A stretch of DNA of 64,000 nucleotides from Paratrimastix pyriformis (GCA_027972325.1 JAPMOS010000004.1:124001-188000), one strand, 5' to 3'. Positions 12,386 to 32,878 are shown, counted from the stretch's first letter. Notes: generated by a model from the sequence alone, not told the origin. Translations and numbers: made by a program.

Positions 12386-13208
12386 CTACTTGGCTGCCGC
12401 GCCTCCCTCCTCCGCCCCCTTGGTGGCCAGCTGAGCCCCAATCCGAGCGAGCTCCTCCAGCACTGCGCAACCAGAGACAGACAAGAACGGGGCGTGGGGT
12501 TCGCGCCACCACCCAAGAGGAAGGACAGACCCCCCCTGTAGCTCGGCCCACCCATGGGCGTGAAAGACGGGTCCCTTGTGAAGGGAAAAACAATCAGGCG
12601 ACGGTGGCGCAAGGGGGGGGACGGACTGCTCCCTGGCAGCACGAAGAACCTCGGAGACTGCGGCGGCGGGAAAAATGATGGCATGCAGCGACGATGAACG
12701 GGGCAGCGCAGACCGGGCACGTACCGCACGGCCTCCAGCTCGGAAGCTTGGAGGCGAAACTGGGACAGGGGAACATCCCCGGCGATCCAATACACATCTT
12801 GCCACTCGCGATTCAGGAAAGTCGGAGTCGGATGAGACACACTGGCAACCCGGTCGATGAAATGAAGTTCTCCGATCCGATCCATCTCCAAGCCCAGCTC
12901 TTCCTCGAACTCGCGATGGGACGCCAAGATTGGTGTTTCCCCGGCAGGAATATGACTGGAAAATGTTGCCAAGAAAGGGGTCAGCCTTATTAAATAACAG
13001 ACCCTGCACTAGAAATATCCCAGCAACCAGGGTAACAGTCTTTGCACTGAGATCGTTTCTGGAGCAAAACCTCGCCCTTCGAGTTGAAGAGCCAAATATG
13101 GACAGCTTCGTGCCAGTCCCCGTCTCTGTGAACCAGTGATCGGGCCTTTCTTTTTCCAGTGGGAAGGCCCTCCGGAGTGAGCAAGTCAAATTGTTCTTCG
13201 TGTGACAT
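12386..13208 (-). CDS. Nudix hydrolase (YfcD/IPP-isomerase-like subgroup)
   Basis: Nudix enzymes hydrolyse nucleoside-diphosphate-linked substrates; this one resembles the YfcD/isopentenyl-diphosphate-isomerase-like group. Exon 1 from the ATG at 13208 encodes EEQFDLLTPEGLPTGKRK, HIWLFNSKGEVLLQKRS and CYPGCWDISSAG. The intron opening GTCTG at 13002 joins the split codon so that the Nudix box is complete: SAGHIPAGE, then seven residues, then REFEEELGL, matching G-x5-E-x7-REUxEExGU with all catalytic Glu present. A second intron follows ELEAVRY. The C-terminal exon encodes KGPVFHAHGWAEL, and the protein ends AQLATKGAEEGGAAAK at 12386. It converges on the kinase gene with 72 bases between stops and starts 69 bases from the divergent transporter. 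The exact substrate cannot be read from sequence. Confidence 0.85.
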
Positions 13209-13277
13209 AGTTTTTGCGACCCTTTGGGGGATTGAAGCTCGTCGTCGGTTTTTTTCTCGTCTTCGGCCGATGACCTC
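13209..13277. promoter_or_regulatory. Divergent region between Nudix and transporter genes
   Basis: 69 bases with a TTTTTTTCTCGTC tract and CGTCGTCGG. No TATA-like box is visible in either direction. Confidence 0.5.
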
Positions 13278-14744
13278 ATGGCCCAGGAGTACAAGTTATA
13301 CAAAAGACGGTGGCTAATATTGGCTCTTTATTCAATTCTCTCAATTTGGATCCAAATTGTCTGCGGTTAAACCCGAGTTTGCCCCATCATTTCTTTTTTT
13401 TCTTTTCGGGTTACCCTTTGTTAGATTTGGATCGCCTTCAGTCCTGTTGCAGAACTGACCGCATCTTATTATCAGGTGCCCTTCTTCTACGTGGACGCTC
13501 TATCCTCCTCGTGGATGCTCTGTTTTGTTCTCTTCTCGCTCGCCGCGCTGCAAGTGTTCGACCGACTGGGGCCCCGCTGGGGCATGATCATTGGTTCGAC
13601 CTGTTTGGTGGCCGGGTGCGGTATCCGTTGGTGTGGCTCCGACCCCGACCAGTTCTGGATCCTGTTCGGGGGTCAGGCCCTGGCCTCCTTTGCCCAGCTC
13701 TTCACCCTGGGGGCGCCGACGCTCATCTCGAGCCGGTGGTTTGGCGAGAAGGAGCGGGTCCTGGCCACAACGATCGGCTCGCAGTCCTCCAGCATCGGCA
13801 TCTCGGTGGGCTTCGCCATGATGTCGGTGCTGGTCCACGAGGGCTCCGACATCCCCTTCATGCTCCAGCTGCAGTTCATCGTGGCCTGCGTGCTCATGGT
13901 GCTGGTGCTGCTCTTCTACCGGCGGGCGCCGCCCACCCCGCCCTCGCGGGCCGCCGCCCAGGAGGTGGAGGAGGAGGAGCACCGGGCCCAGGAGGAGCGC
14001 CGCAAGCGGCTCGCCCGGAAGGCCCTCAGGCTGGCCCGCAAGCAGGCCCGGCGCGCCGCAAAGGGCAGGCGGACTCCCGGACGGGCCGACGACCTGGCCC
14101 CGGCCGAGGAGCCGACCCCGGGGGCAGCGGCCGCCTTGGCGGGCGCCGAGGAAGGGGGCCCCCCGGCCGACGAGGGGGCCGAGCAGGCCGAGGCGATCAA
14201 CGCCGAGCAGGCCGAGCCCATCTACTCGGCCCTGGAGCCCTCCGAGGCCCCCGAGGGCCCCAAGGGGGCCCAGGCGCCCCTGCCGCCCAAGTGCTGCCAG
14301 TCGAGCGGCAGCATGGGGGCCCTGTGGTACTTCGCCCGGCTGCCGGCCGTCTGGCTGCACGTCCTGACCACGGGCACGGTTATGGGCAGCTTCTGGACCC
14401 TCTCCACGGTCCTCGACCAGGTCGTGGCCCCGCTGGGCGTCACCGACGAGGCCGCCGGATGGCTGGGTCCGCAGCCCCCCCGCTTATCCCCATCCTCCCC
14501 CTCCTCCATTCCTCGTCCTGGCGGGACTGCCCTTTCCCCCCAGCAGCCGTGGCTGGCTTTTCACCCGATCTGCCTCTGTCCCGGGTGTGTGATCTGTGCG
14601 CAGGGTCGTTCATGACCCTGGCGGGGATCATCGGGGCGCTGGTGCTCTCGCCCCTGGTGGACCGGTTCAAGAACTTCAAGCGCTTCCAGGTGGCCCTGGC
14701 GCTCCTCTACACGGGCATGCTCGTCGGCTTCACCGTGTCCGCCC

Positions 14745-14775
<31 letters not shown>

Positions 14776-16159
14776 ACACACCCTATTGCTCCGCACACAC
14801 GCACGCACGCACACGCACACACACACCCTCGGCCTCACCGGCATCGACCCCCAGTCGACCTGCCCACCCTCCACTCCTGATCGTCGCCCGTCCCTCTTGC
14901 CCCCACCCCCCACCCCCCACCCCCCACCCCCCCTCGCAGGATCACCATCCCGCCCTGGATCGCTCCCTGGGGCTCGTCCACCCCCCAGCCGTGGGGCACG
15001 TGGCCCCTGTGGGTGCTGACGGGGGGCGTGGGGCTGGTGCTCTTCGGCATGGAGCCCATCGCCATGGAGCTGGCCGCCGAGGTCTCATTCCCCCTGGTCC
15101 GCCCACGCCCACGCCTCCCCGCCCACGCCACCCCGTCCCCCGGACCAGCCCCCTGATCCGCCCCCGTGTCGCGGCTCCGGCCCTCATCTCCGGCCCGTCC
15201 GTCCGGCTCACACTCGTGCCGCTCGCGTGCCGTGCGCGACGGCCCTCCGTTCTGTGTCCGTTCTGTGTCCGTTCTGTGTCCGTTCTGTGTCCGTTCTGTG
15301 TCCGTTCTGTGTCCGTTCTGTGTCCGTTCTGTGTCCGTGGGTGGGCGGGGTGGCTGGGGCGGCGGGCAGATCTCTGAGGGCTCCAGCTGCACCTTCGTCA
15401 TGATGGGCGCCAACGGGAGCGCCCTGGCCCTGCAGATGATCATGAACGCCCTCGCCGACCCCGCCACGGGGCACTTCCTCTGGTCTGTCTCTCTCCCTCC
15501 TCCCTCCCTCCCTCCTCCCTCCCTCCTCCCTCCCTCCCTCCTCCCTCCCTCCCTCCTCTCCCCCCATCCACACGGCACGGCACGGCAGTCCTCCACTTTG
15601 TTGATGTCTTGACCTGATCGGGTGCTGGCGGGTTGGGTGGTGATGGGGCGGGCGGGCGGGGCGGGCGGGGCGGGCGGGGCGGGCGGGCGGGGTCAGGTCG
15701 ATGGTGATGCTGACCGGGGTGACTACCGCCATGTCGCTGGCCATGATCTTCGTGCCGGCCCCCTACCACCGGCTGGCCTTCGAGCGCTACCACAAGCACC
15801 TCCAGGCGGCCGAGGTGGCCTACACCCCCGAGGGCATCGCCGAGGTGGCCTACACCCCCGAGGGCATCGCCGCCGCGGCCCCCACCGCCCCCGCCGGCCC
15901 GCCCCTTCTGGGCGCCGACCTGGACTTGGGGGGCCTCCTCGCGGTCGCCGTGGCCGCCAAGGAGGAGACCCTGGCCAAGGAGGAGGCCCAGGGCCAGGGG
16001 CAGGTGGTGGTGGATGGGCGGGGGGACGAGGAGGAGAAGGCCGTCTCCGCCCCGCCGCCCACCGAGCGGACCCCGCTGCTCTTGGCCCGCGCCCTCGACA
16101 GCCCCGCACCCGGGATCAGCCCGGGGGCGAGCGAGCGGACCCCCACCATCGGCGGCTGA
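13278..16159 (+). CDS. Major facilitator superfamily transporter, FLVCR-like
   Basis: FLVCR proteins export haem or move choline/ethanolamine across membranes. The ATG at 13278 opens MAQEYKLYKRRWLILALYS. An intron (donor GTCTG) joins this to IWIAFSPVAELTASYY, the typical FLVCR first helix. The signature region follows: LGPRWGMIIGSTCLVAGCGI, GQALASFAQLFTLGAPTLIS, SRWFGEKERVLATTIG. After six helices comes an unusually long charged cytosolic loop of about 120 residues, then the second helical half across exons near 14600-15470, with introns holding a 20-base C run, a CA-rich stretch, an 11-base minisatellite and a CCTCCCT array. The last exon ends in a soluble tail with a perfect 10-residue tandem duplication (EVAYTPEGIA, at 15811-15870). 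Substrate is not determinable. Confidence 0.8.
15249..15338. repeat. 11-bp minisatellite (TTCTGTGTCCG) in a transporter intron
   Basis: About eight perfect copies on the sense strand. Each unit contains TCTGT and GTCCG, which resemble this genome's own 5' splice-site core, so the array repeats donor-like strings within an intron. Confidence 0.88.
15485..15562. repeat. CCTCCCT array in a transporter intron
   Basis: Pure pyrimidine sense strand with CCTCCCT/CTCC units between FLW (donor GTCTG at about 15483) and the exon starting near 15700. A G-rich (GCGGG)n stretch follows at 15650-15692. Confidence 0.85.
15811..15870 (+). repeat. 30-bp perfect coding duplication in the transporter tail
   Basis: Two identical 30-base copies lie head to tail, each encoding the decapeptide EVAYTPEGIA. 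The perfect identity suggests a recent slippage or unequal-exchange event within the last exon. Confidence 0.9.
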
Positions 16160-16930
16160 CCAACCCTGGGCCCGGGCATGGTTTCTGCTTCGTTTCGTGG
16201 TTCGTGTCGTCGTGTTCGTGTTCGTGTTCGTGTTGTTCGTGCTTTGTGGTTGTGTTTTCTGTGAATGCGGGCGGCCCTGGTCCCCGATGCCCTCTGGCCT
16301 GCCCTGGCCTGGTCTGGCCTGGCCTCGCTCGTGCTGCTCCGGACGGGGCCGGGGAGGGGAGGGGAGGGGGAGCCGCCGATTGTTTTGTTTGGCTTGGGAG
16401 CTTTTCTCCGGTGTGTATTGGTTCATGTCCAGCCCCGTCCCTTCCGCATCCACCCCTCCGCCCCCCTTTCCCATCGTGCCCACCGGCCGATCGAGCGGCT
16501 GCCTTTTTCTCCTGTGATTATGTCGTCGCGTCAACCGAGGGCTTTTCCCTGTCGTCCTACTCCGCCTCCCTCTCCGCCTCCGATCCCTCCCCCCTCCCCC
16601 TCCTCCCCTCTGTGTTTTTATCGCATATCGGAATAACAAGGACACCACTCCCACCCCACCCCCAAATCGCAAACGTCCAGCAGGAAGTGCGTGCGTCTCG
16701 GGGTCTTCCAAGATGGGCATGGGGGGGGGGAAGAGGGGAGGGGGGCGAGCGAAAACGGCGCTCCACATCATCAAATCACCGAGCCGGGTCGGGGAAGGGC
16801 ATCGAGGAGGAGGGGGGTGTGGCTGCGGGCCCCGGGTCGGTGGGCAGCGGGGCGGGGCGGCTCCGACCCGGGGGCGGAAACCGCTTCGGAGGAGCGCACC
16901 GGGGGTGCGTGCAGGCGACGTGGTGCCGCC
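16160..16930. other. Convergent intergenic region, no gene seen
   Basis: This 771-base stretch lies between the stops of the transporter (+) and the SR factor (-). It is pyrimidine-rich on the plus strand with TTCGTG-type short repeats near 16195-16245. Long frames cross it on both strands, but none shows a recognisable motif or a consistent splice pattern. It probably holds the two 3' untranslated regions. Confidence 0.6.
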
Positions 16931-18710
16931 TCAATCGCGGGCGGGGCTGGCCGGCTCCGAGCGGGGCGTGGGGGGTGCCTCGGTGGCCCGGGGCGAGGCG
17001 GGGGCCTGGTCGCGGGGGGGGCTGGCCTTGCGGGGCGAGGGCGACTGGCTCCGGGGAGACCGGCGTGGCGAGGCGGGGGCCTCCTCCTTGCGGGGGGCCG
17101 AGCGGGACTCGTTGCGGGCGGGGCTGCCCTTGCGCTGGTCACCCCGGGGACTCAGCTCCCTGCTGGGGCGGCTGGACTCCCTTCGGGGGGCCGGGCTGCG
17201 GCTATCCCGCCGGGGCGGGCTGCGCCGGGGGCTGCTGCGCCGGGACGACTCGCGGACGGGCGACCGGCGGGGCGACGAGCGGCGGGGTGGCGACCGGCGA
17301 ACGGGCGACCGGCGGGGCGACGAGCGGCGAGAGGGCGACCGGCGGGGCGGCGACCGGCGCGGGCTGCGGGACCGGTCGCGGACGGGGGGGCTCGCGCGCC
17401 GGTAGCGCCGGTCGGGCGGGGACCGGGACCGGGACCGGGAGCGCTTGCGCCTGCAGGAGGGCAGGGAAGGGCAGGGAAGGGCAGGGCAGGGAAGGGAGCA
17501 GGGAAGGAGGCGAGAGTGAGATGAAAGTGAGACGCGGGGGCGAATGGAGCACGGAGCCATTCGTGAGGCCGATCGGGGGGAATAAAGAGGGGCACGCACA
17601 GGGACAAGGGACATGGGGGAGGGGGGAGGGGGAGGAGGAGGGGACAGACTCAAAGTAGCGATCGCCGCGGTCGCGTTCCCTGTCACACCAGATCCGGGGC
17701 CAAGAACCGGGGCGGCAAAGGAGAGTGGTGAGCGAGAATGCGTGTGGATGATGAGGGGGCGGGGTGATGAGGGGGGTGATGAGGGGGGCGGGGTGATGAG
17801 GGGGCGGGGTGATGAGGGGGCGGGGTGATGAGGGGGCGGGGTGATGAGGGGGCGGGGTGATGAGGGGGCGGGGTGATGAGGGGGCGGGGTGATCAGGGGG
17901 GCGGGGAGGAACAGACCAGAATGGCTGGCGGGTGACGTACTGGACGGTGATCTCACGATCATCCACAACCTTCCCGTCCATACCTTCCTTGGCTGCCTTG
18001 GCGTCTTCGAGCCGCTCGAACTGGGGGTGTAAGCGCGTGAGCAAGAGAACTGGCGTCCATGCATGAGGACGGACCTGCACAAAACCGAAGGTTTTATCGG
18101 GTCTCTTCAGATCAACACGAGTCACCCTTCCGTACTTCTCGAACCTGAATTCCGAAGGGATGAAGCTCTCTCGACGAACGGAAAGCGCAGACAATCTCTG
18201 CAGCTGCTCTTCAGTCATCCGCTCCGAGTCGAAGTTCACGACAAAGAGAGTCTCATTGGGAGTAGTGTTCGCACTGCGGTTCCGCATCTCCTCGCGTCTG
18301 AAATGAATCGAGAACCAGCCAGCGTGCAGAAGTGTCCGAATATAAATAATACAGACCGCTTGACCGCGCCATCGCCTACAAGTATCAAGAATGAAGTTAG
18401 TCAAAAAACAAAAAATCGGCAAACAAACCGCGGCAAATCTCAATTCGAACTCGCTGTCCACTGATCTCCTTCCCGAAAAGAGCCTTGACCGCGTCCACGG
18501 CATGATCATGAGTATCCATAAAGACGAATGCAAAGTTTTTCTTCACATCGATCCTCTCAACTTCGCCGTAACGCTCAAAAGTCTGAGATGACGGGAGATG
18601 AGAAGAAGGAAAAGAAAAAGTGATGCGCAAACTCTTTTCAGATCCTCGTGAATATGCGGATCAGGGGCGAAATGGCCGACAAAGATCGACCGACCAGAGC
18701 CAGACGACAT
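16931..18710 (-). CDS. SR splicing factor, plant RS31/RS40-like (two RRMs + RS domain)
   Basis: Binds pre-mRNA through two RRMs and recruits spliceosomal proteins through its RS domain. From the ATG at 18710 exon 1 reads [14 protein letters not shown] (RNP2). A GTTTG donor joins DLKR to [22 protein letters not shown] (RNP1 is KNFAFVFM). RRM2 starts with [10 protein letters not shown]. An intron opening GTCTG restores [19 protein letters not shown], and another precedes [17 protein letters not shown]. An intron with a 16-base minisatellite then leads to the RS tail, which has repeated SPRRSP/PVRRSP motifs and ends PASPARD. The order RRM, RRM with ETLFVVNF, then RS matches the Arabidopsis RS31/RS40 group best. 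It lies 159 bases downstream of the Pol III subunit on the same strand. Confidence 0.87.
17755..17898. repeat. 16-bp minisatellite in an SR-factor intron
   Basis: About eight copies of a G-rich 16-base unit (GATGAGGGGGCGGGGT form) with small length changes in the first copies. It lies between the RRM2 exons and the RS exon, on the non-coding strand, so the transcript carries the C-rich version. Confidence 0.85.
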
Positions 18711-18869
18711 CGTTTGTTCGAAAGCCGAGTGTGTCTGTTGATCCCCGACGTGAGCCCCCTCCCGCCGGCATCCGTTGCGGCGTGCGCAAAATTTTCGGAG
18801 GCGAACTCACGCGACAGCATAGAACAACAGCACAGAGAGAAGATTAACGGGAAACTCACACCCTCAACG

Positions 18870-25585
<6,716 letters not shown>

Positions 25586-25673
25586 TGCGAAAGATGCCGA
25601 GGCTTTTTCCGGATGCGGAGTGGAAGGGTGTGGATTGGAAAACCGGCAAACGAAAAAGGGGGGAAGGCCTCGG
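25586..25673. promoter_or_regulatory. Divergent promoter between RPC1 and DDX49
   Basis: The 88 bases between the two ATG codons must hold both core promoters and 5' untranslated regions unless these overlap the coding sequences. I see short purine runs (GAAAAAGGGGGGAA form) but no clear TATA box. Confidence 0.55.
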
Positions 25674-27916
25674 ATGAACCCACCATCTCGGGTCCGCCCT
25701 CCTGTGAAGGCTGTTGGGGCTCCCAATTCCGGGAAAACCCCTTCTCAACCTGAAGTTGCGCAGCCCAAAGTTGACAGAACATGGAGGGGCCTCGGAGTTT
25801 CAGAGCAGCTGACTGACACGTGCCGTTCAATGGGATTGTTAATGCCCACCGAGGTGCAGTGCAACTGCATTCCACCCGCTCTCCGAGGAGCGGATGTGAT
25901 GGGTAGCGCTGCCACAGGTTCTGGGAAGACGGCGGCCTTTGCTCTTCCAATTCTTCAAAAGCTTGCAGTCGAACCCTATGGCGTGTTTGCTCTCGTATTG
26001 ACCCCAACCAGGTCTGATCGGACTGTCCCCCGACCTCTCTCCTGACTTGTTTTGCGTTCCGATTCGTTTTATGCCACAGAGAGCTCGCCAGCCAGATCGC
26101 CGATCAGTTTAATGCCCTCGGCGCATCGATCCCGGTTCGGACACTTCTGGTTGTGGGCGGGATGGGTCTGTGCTCGCAGTGCCGGATCCCACTTACCGGA
26201 GTGTTTGTAATGGCAGACATGACCCGCCAGTCTCTTGAGCTTTCCAAGTTTCCCCATGTGGTCATCGCCACCCCGGGGCGGTTGGCCACGATCATGGGCT
26301 GCCCGAGGGCCACTTCAGACGGGGTGGAGCGGACTGCCGATGAGGGCCCAGCCGCAACAAAGACACCACCACCAACTGGCACCAAGACGTCAAGGAAGCA
26401 CGGCCGGGCTGCCCCTGCTGCCTCTCCAGCCAAGCCCGCATCCGCAAAGGCAAAGAAGAGGGCCCGGCAGGAGGCTGGTGCTCCCGCGAGCGGCGAGTCC
26501 GAGGAGAAGCCCTGCACCGCGGTTCTCCCTGCAGAGGACGATGACGAGTGCACACCCGCCGCTCTCTCGGCGGGCCCCAGCAGCTCCGACTCGCCGTTCG
26601 CCTTCTACTTCCGCAACCTCCAGTTTCTGGTCGGTGGCCCCTCTTTTCTGCGAGTCCTCATCAGAGCGCATCCGCCTCCGTGCGACCCCGTCAGGTTCTC
26701 GATGAAGCCGACTCGCTGCTGGCCCAGGGGTTCGCGTCCGACATCGCCTTCATCCTGCGCTCGTTGCCTGTTCGCCGCCAGACGCTGCTCTTCAGCGCGA
26801 CCCTCACCCAGAACCTCAGTGAGCTCGAGCACCTCACGGGCGCCAATCCAGTCCGGTTCCACGAGGCCGTCCCGGTGTCTGTATGCCGCGTCGAGAGATT
26901 CCCCCCCATCTGATCGTCTCCTCTGTGCAGGACCCTGGTGAACACCCTCGACGAGCGGTACATCCTCATCCCTCAGCAACTGCGCGAGAACTACCTCGCG
27001 CTGCTTCTCAAGAACTACCCTGCGCACAGCTCGGCCATCGTTTTCGTGCACTCTTGTCGGTCTGTTCTGTTCGCGCTTCATCCGACTCCGAGAGGCGGGA
27101 GCATGGCACCGTACGACCCCCCCACCCACCCCACCCCACCCCATGGCCCATCGGAATCGTCTTGATGGCGCGCAGCATGGCCCAGCTGTTGACCCTCATG
27201 CTACGCGAGCTGGAGATCCCCGCCCTCGCGCTCCACTCCCGCCTTCACCAGGTCATCTTCCTGCCTGCTGGCACGGGCCGCTCACCCCTTGTGGTCGTTT
27301 AGCGGCTGCGGCTTGCATCCCTGGACCAGTTCAAGACAGGCACTGTCAATGTCCTCGTGTGCACCGACGTCGCTGCTCGGTCCGTCGTCCTTCCTCTCGT
27401 GACGCCCACATTTTCCCCTCCCGCCGTCCAGCGGTCTCGATATCCCCACGGTGGACTTGGTCATCAACTACACCCTGCCCAACGAGCCCGTGACGTATGT
27501 CCACCGGGTTGGTCGAACCGCTCGTGCCGGAAAGCAGGGCCGTTCGGTCTCTTTCGTCACGCAGTACGATCTGGAGCTCGTCAAACTCATCGAGGCCCAC
27601 ACCCATCGCGAAATGAAGGTCCCTCCCACATGCATTCGCACATCACAGCCTCATATTTTCTTGCTTTACAGCTGCTTGAGGATGTCAACGAAGACGAATT
27701 GTTGCGCGAAATGAAGAAAGTCACCACAGCCAAACATGTTGCTGATTTGGTCTGGTCCCATTCTTCCCGAAATGATTTCCGCACTCTTTTTTAAAACGAT
27801 TCCTTTCATTAGCAATTGATAGAGTCGTTTGACGAGCTCGACAAGCGAAGGCGAGAAAAGAACCGAGAAAAGAATCATAATAAACCCATCTCGTCTTCGA
27901 ACAAAAAGAGCCTCTG
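25674..27916 (+). CDS. DDX49: DEAD-box RNA helicase DDX49/Dbp8
   Basis: Dbp8/DDX49 helicases act in 40S ribosomal subunit assembly in the nucleolus. From ATG 25674 the protein reaches the Q motif region ([10 protein letters not shown] ... MPTEVQ), then [13 protein letters not shown] (motif I), [12 protein letters not shown] (Ia, across a GTCTG intron), VVGGMDMTR (across another), [22 protein letters not shown] (motif II, restored across a GTCGG donor), [11 protein letters not shown] (III), [24 protein letters not shown] and [20 protein letters not shown] (VI). The C-terminal exon encodes [17 protein letters not shown]. One oddity is an in-frame insert of about 95 residues, rich in Ala, Lys and acidic residues, between [10 protein letters not shown] and [13 protein letters not shown]; the known family lacks it. 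I count about eight introns. Confidence 0.9.
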
Positions 27917-28235
27917 AAATACTTTTTTCACGATCGAACTCATTGGTCGCCCCAGGTGTGGTGATGCAAGTGAGAAGTCGCGGGGTGAGAATGCAAGATT
28001 GAATCAAAATTCCTTTTCCTTTTTCCGATTGTTTTGTTTCTCTTGTCATTCGTGTCTGCGGAATGTGCTCTCGTTAGCCTCACGCGAGCCTGCGCTCACG
28101 CGGGACTGGCCAGTCCGCAAGCGGCGCGTACTTTCCACCTCGTGTGGATCCAACGCGATCTTTTTTTTCTGACCGACACACCCCGGCAGACTGGACGCGC
28201 GCCTTCTCCCTCCCGCTGCCGTCGAAGCCCACTCG
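27917..28235. other. Intergenic region between two plus-strand genes
   Basis: The 319 bases between the DDX49 stop and the RWP-RK start are less GC-rich than the genes. They contain AATAATAAA-like stretches near 27876 onward and T runs near 28020 and 28165. No coding frame with supporting features is visible. Confidence 0.5.
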
Positions 28236-29541
28236 ATGCTGATGCAGACCCCAATTGACCCCATCACACTTTGTCCGCAGCCACTCTTTCCAGCCGCACT
28301 GGATTCCAGCGACTCTGCGGGTGAGGGCGATGAAATTGATCGGACCATGTCCTGCCGCAACAGCAACATCAAGCCAACCAAAATTGCTTCTTCTCAGAGA
28401 ACTATGGAAGATTTGCGTCCTCTCTTTGACATTCCGATCAAAGATGCGAGTGCCAAGTTGGGCGTGTGCATCACGGTTTGTTCTCCGCATCTTAACACGG
28501 TTTCGAAAGCTCCCTCCTCAAATAGGTAATGAAGAAAATTTGTAGAAACCTTGGAATCTCTCGTTGGCCGTATCGCAAACTTCGCAGCCTTGATTCTATT
28601 ATCGCGGCACTCGAAAATAGCGATCTTTCTTGTTCACTCCCTGATGGAACAACTGGAACGATTCGTTTGGCCCTTTTGCGCGAAGAGCGGTGCAGAGTCG
28701 TTCGCGACCCCAACTGTCGGCATCATTTTTTCCCATTGATCTGGCGTCACTTGTTGCCTTTTTTTAGATCTGCCAAACTACAATCCGACCCTCTCTTCTG
28801 TTGCTCATCGGTCTGTTATTTACTCCTTTCGGATTGTTTCTTCACCTGGGTGCTTTCCACAGCCTCCCGGCGAGTCTGAAAAACCTTGCTGCGCAAGTTG
28901 GGCTGCCGTCCGATCCTCCCTCCCCTGGGATCTCTGCATCCTTGCCTCCGCGCCCAGCCCCGGGCACCGTCCATTTGGCGAAGGTGCACCCGCGCTCGAT
29001 GCCCCCCCTGGCCGAGTCCAAACGCCCCCGAACCGAGCCGACCCCCCCGCCCCCGCCCCCGCCGGCGTCATCATCGCCGCTGACGATGCCGCCCCTCTTC
29101 TCGGGGCTCTCGCCCGCGCCCCTCACCAGCGGTCCGCCGGCCCCACTGTCCGGCTCTTCTGGGGGTCCCCTGACCTACACGGCCATGATGCCGCTCCAGA
29201 ACTTCCCGGCCTCCCTGCTGCGCCTCCCGGCCACCCCGGAGAGCTCCGCCAGTCCCGCGCTGCCCCGATCCCTTCCCAACCCCGCTTCCTCGCTTGCCGC
29301 CGTGTCCCCGACGACCTCCTCTGCCCCGTTCGGCACCGGCAACCCGGCCCCCTCCTCTGGAGGGTCCTACGAGCCCATCGTCCGTGCCGACCGGGTGCTG
29401 CTGCCGCCCCTGGAGGTGCCCCTGAGCGACCCCTACATGATGTTCGCAAGGGCCGAGCTCTCCCAGCAGCTGGGGCCCATCCTCATGGCCGGCATGCGCG
29501 ATGCCCTTCTCTGTATCGACGCGATCCCGTCCCTCTCTTGA
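28236..29541 (+). CDS. RWP-RK domain protein (putative transcription factor)
   Basis: RWP-RK proteins are DNA-binding regulators best known from plants (NIN-like and RKD) and also present in some amoebae. ATG 28236 leads to an acidic N-terminus, then the domain: PLFDIPIKDASAKLGVCIT in exon 1 and VMKKICRNLGISRWPYRKLR in exon 2, with the invariant RWPYRK. Donors are GTTTG, GTCGG and GTCTG. Small exons then give RVVRDPNYLPNYNPTL and HRLPASLKNLAAQVGLPSDP in frame. The rest is a Pro/Ser/Ala-rich region of about 200 residues ending with VPLSDPYMMFARAELSQQLG and DAIPSLS. No PB1 or GAF region is seen, so it looks RKD-like rather than NIN-like. Confidence 0.85.
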
Positions 29542-30219
29542 GCACCCGGCCCCTGTTGGGCCGCTGTAGCTACTAGTGACTGTCTCTGTGTCTGTCATGT
29601 CTCTGCGACTGTCTGTCATGTTTGTGACTGTCTGTCTGTCTCCCGCAACCCGCCCACCCGCCCGCTCGATCGCAAACGGACGCACACGCTCCGCACACGC
29701 CCCCTCTTTTTCCCCCTTCCTTCGCCCTTTTTGTATTGGCCGACCCTCCTTCCCCTTTTTGGTTTTTGCGATTTGCCCATGGATTTGCCCCCCCTTTCTC
29801 TCGTGCCACCGTTTCGTGTTGTCCGTTTCTCCCCCGAGCGCCCCACCCGCTCCCCTTCCCCCCCCCGAGGCGCACCCTGTGCCTCTCTTTTTCCCCGCGG
29901 TCCGCACGACCGGCGGGCTTCTCTGGGCCGGCTCCCCTCCGGCCGGCCCATCCGGATTAAGCCGAGCGCTCCCCAACAACAGACATCCTCCCACCCCCAC
30001 CCTCTCTTTCTTCTCGCTCTCGCTCTCGCTTTCGCAGCAGATGATACTTTTTCCTTTGCGTTGCGTGGCTTTTGCATTGCTCTGCATCGCATTTCCTTTC
30101 CCTTTTGTGAATGCTCCCGCCTCTGCGTGTGGCCTCGTTTTGTTTCACTCGACGCATGCCCCCCCCCCCCCCCCCCCCAATTGCCCCAATAAGGGAAACA
30201 CGCGTTTCTTTTTTTCTTT
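29542..30219. other. Convergent intergenic region with C run
   Basis: 678 bases between the RWP-RK stop (+) and the stop of the 30220-32878 gene (-). It has CTGTCTGT-type short repeats at 29576-29640, a pyrimidine-rich plus strand, and a 20-base C run at 30159-30178. Long frames exist on both strands but look like composition effects. Confidence 0.6.

Positions 30220-32878
<2,659 letters not shown>

Noticed and set aside
15440-17658. Very long open frames on both strands (over 400 and over 650 codons)
   Set aside because: GC-rich DNA leaves few stops. They cross the transporter exons, the convergent gap and the RS domain in wrong frames and show only low-complexity Gly/Arg/Pro sequence.
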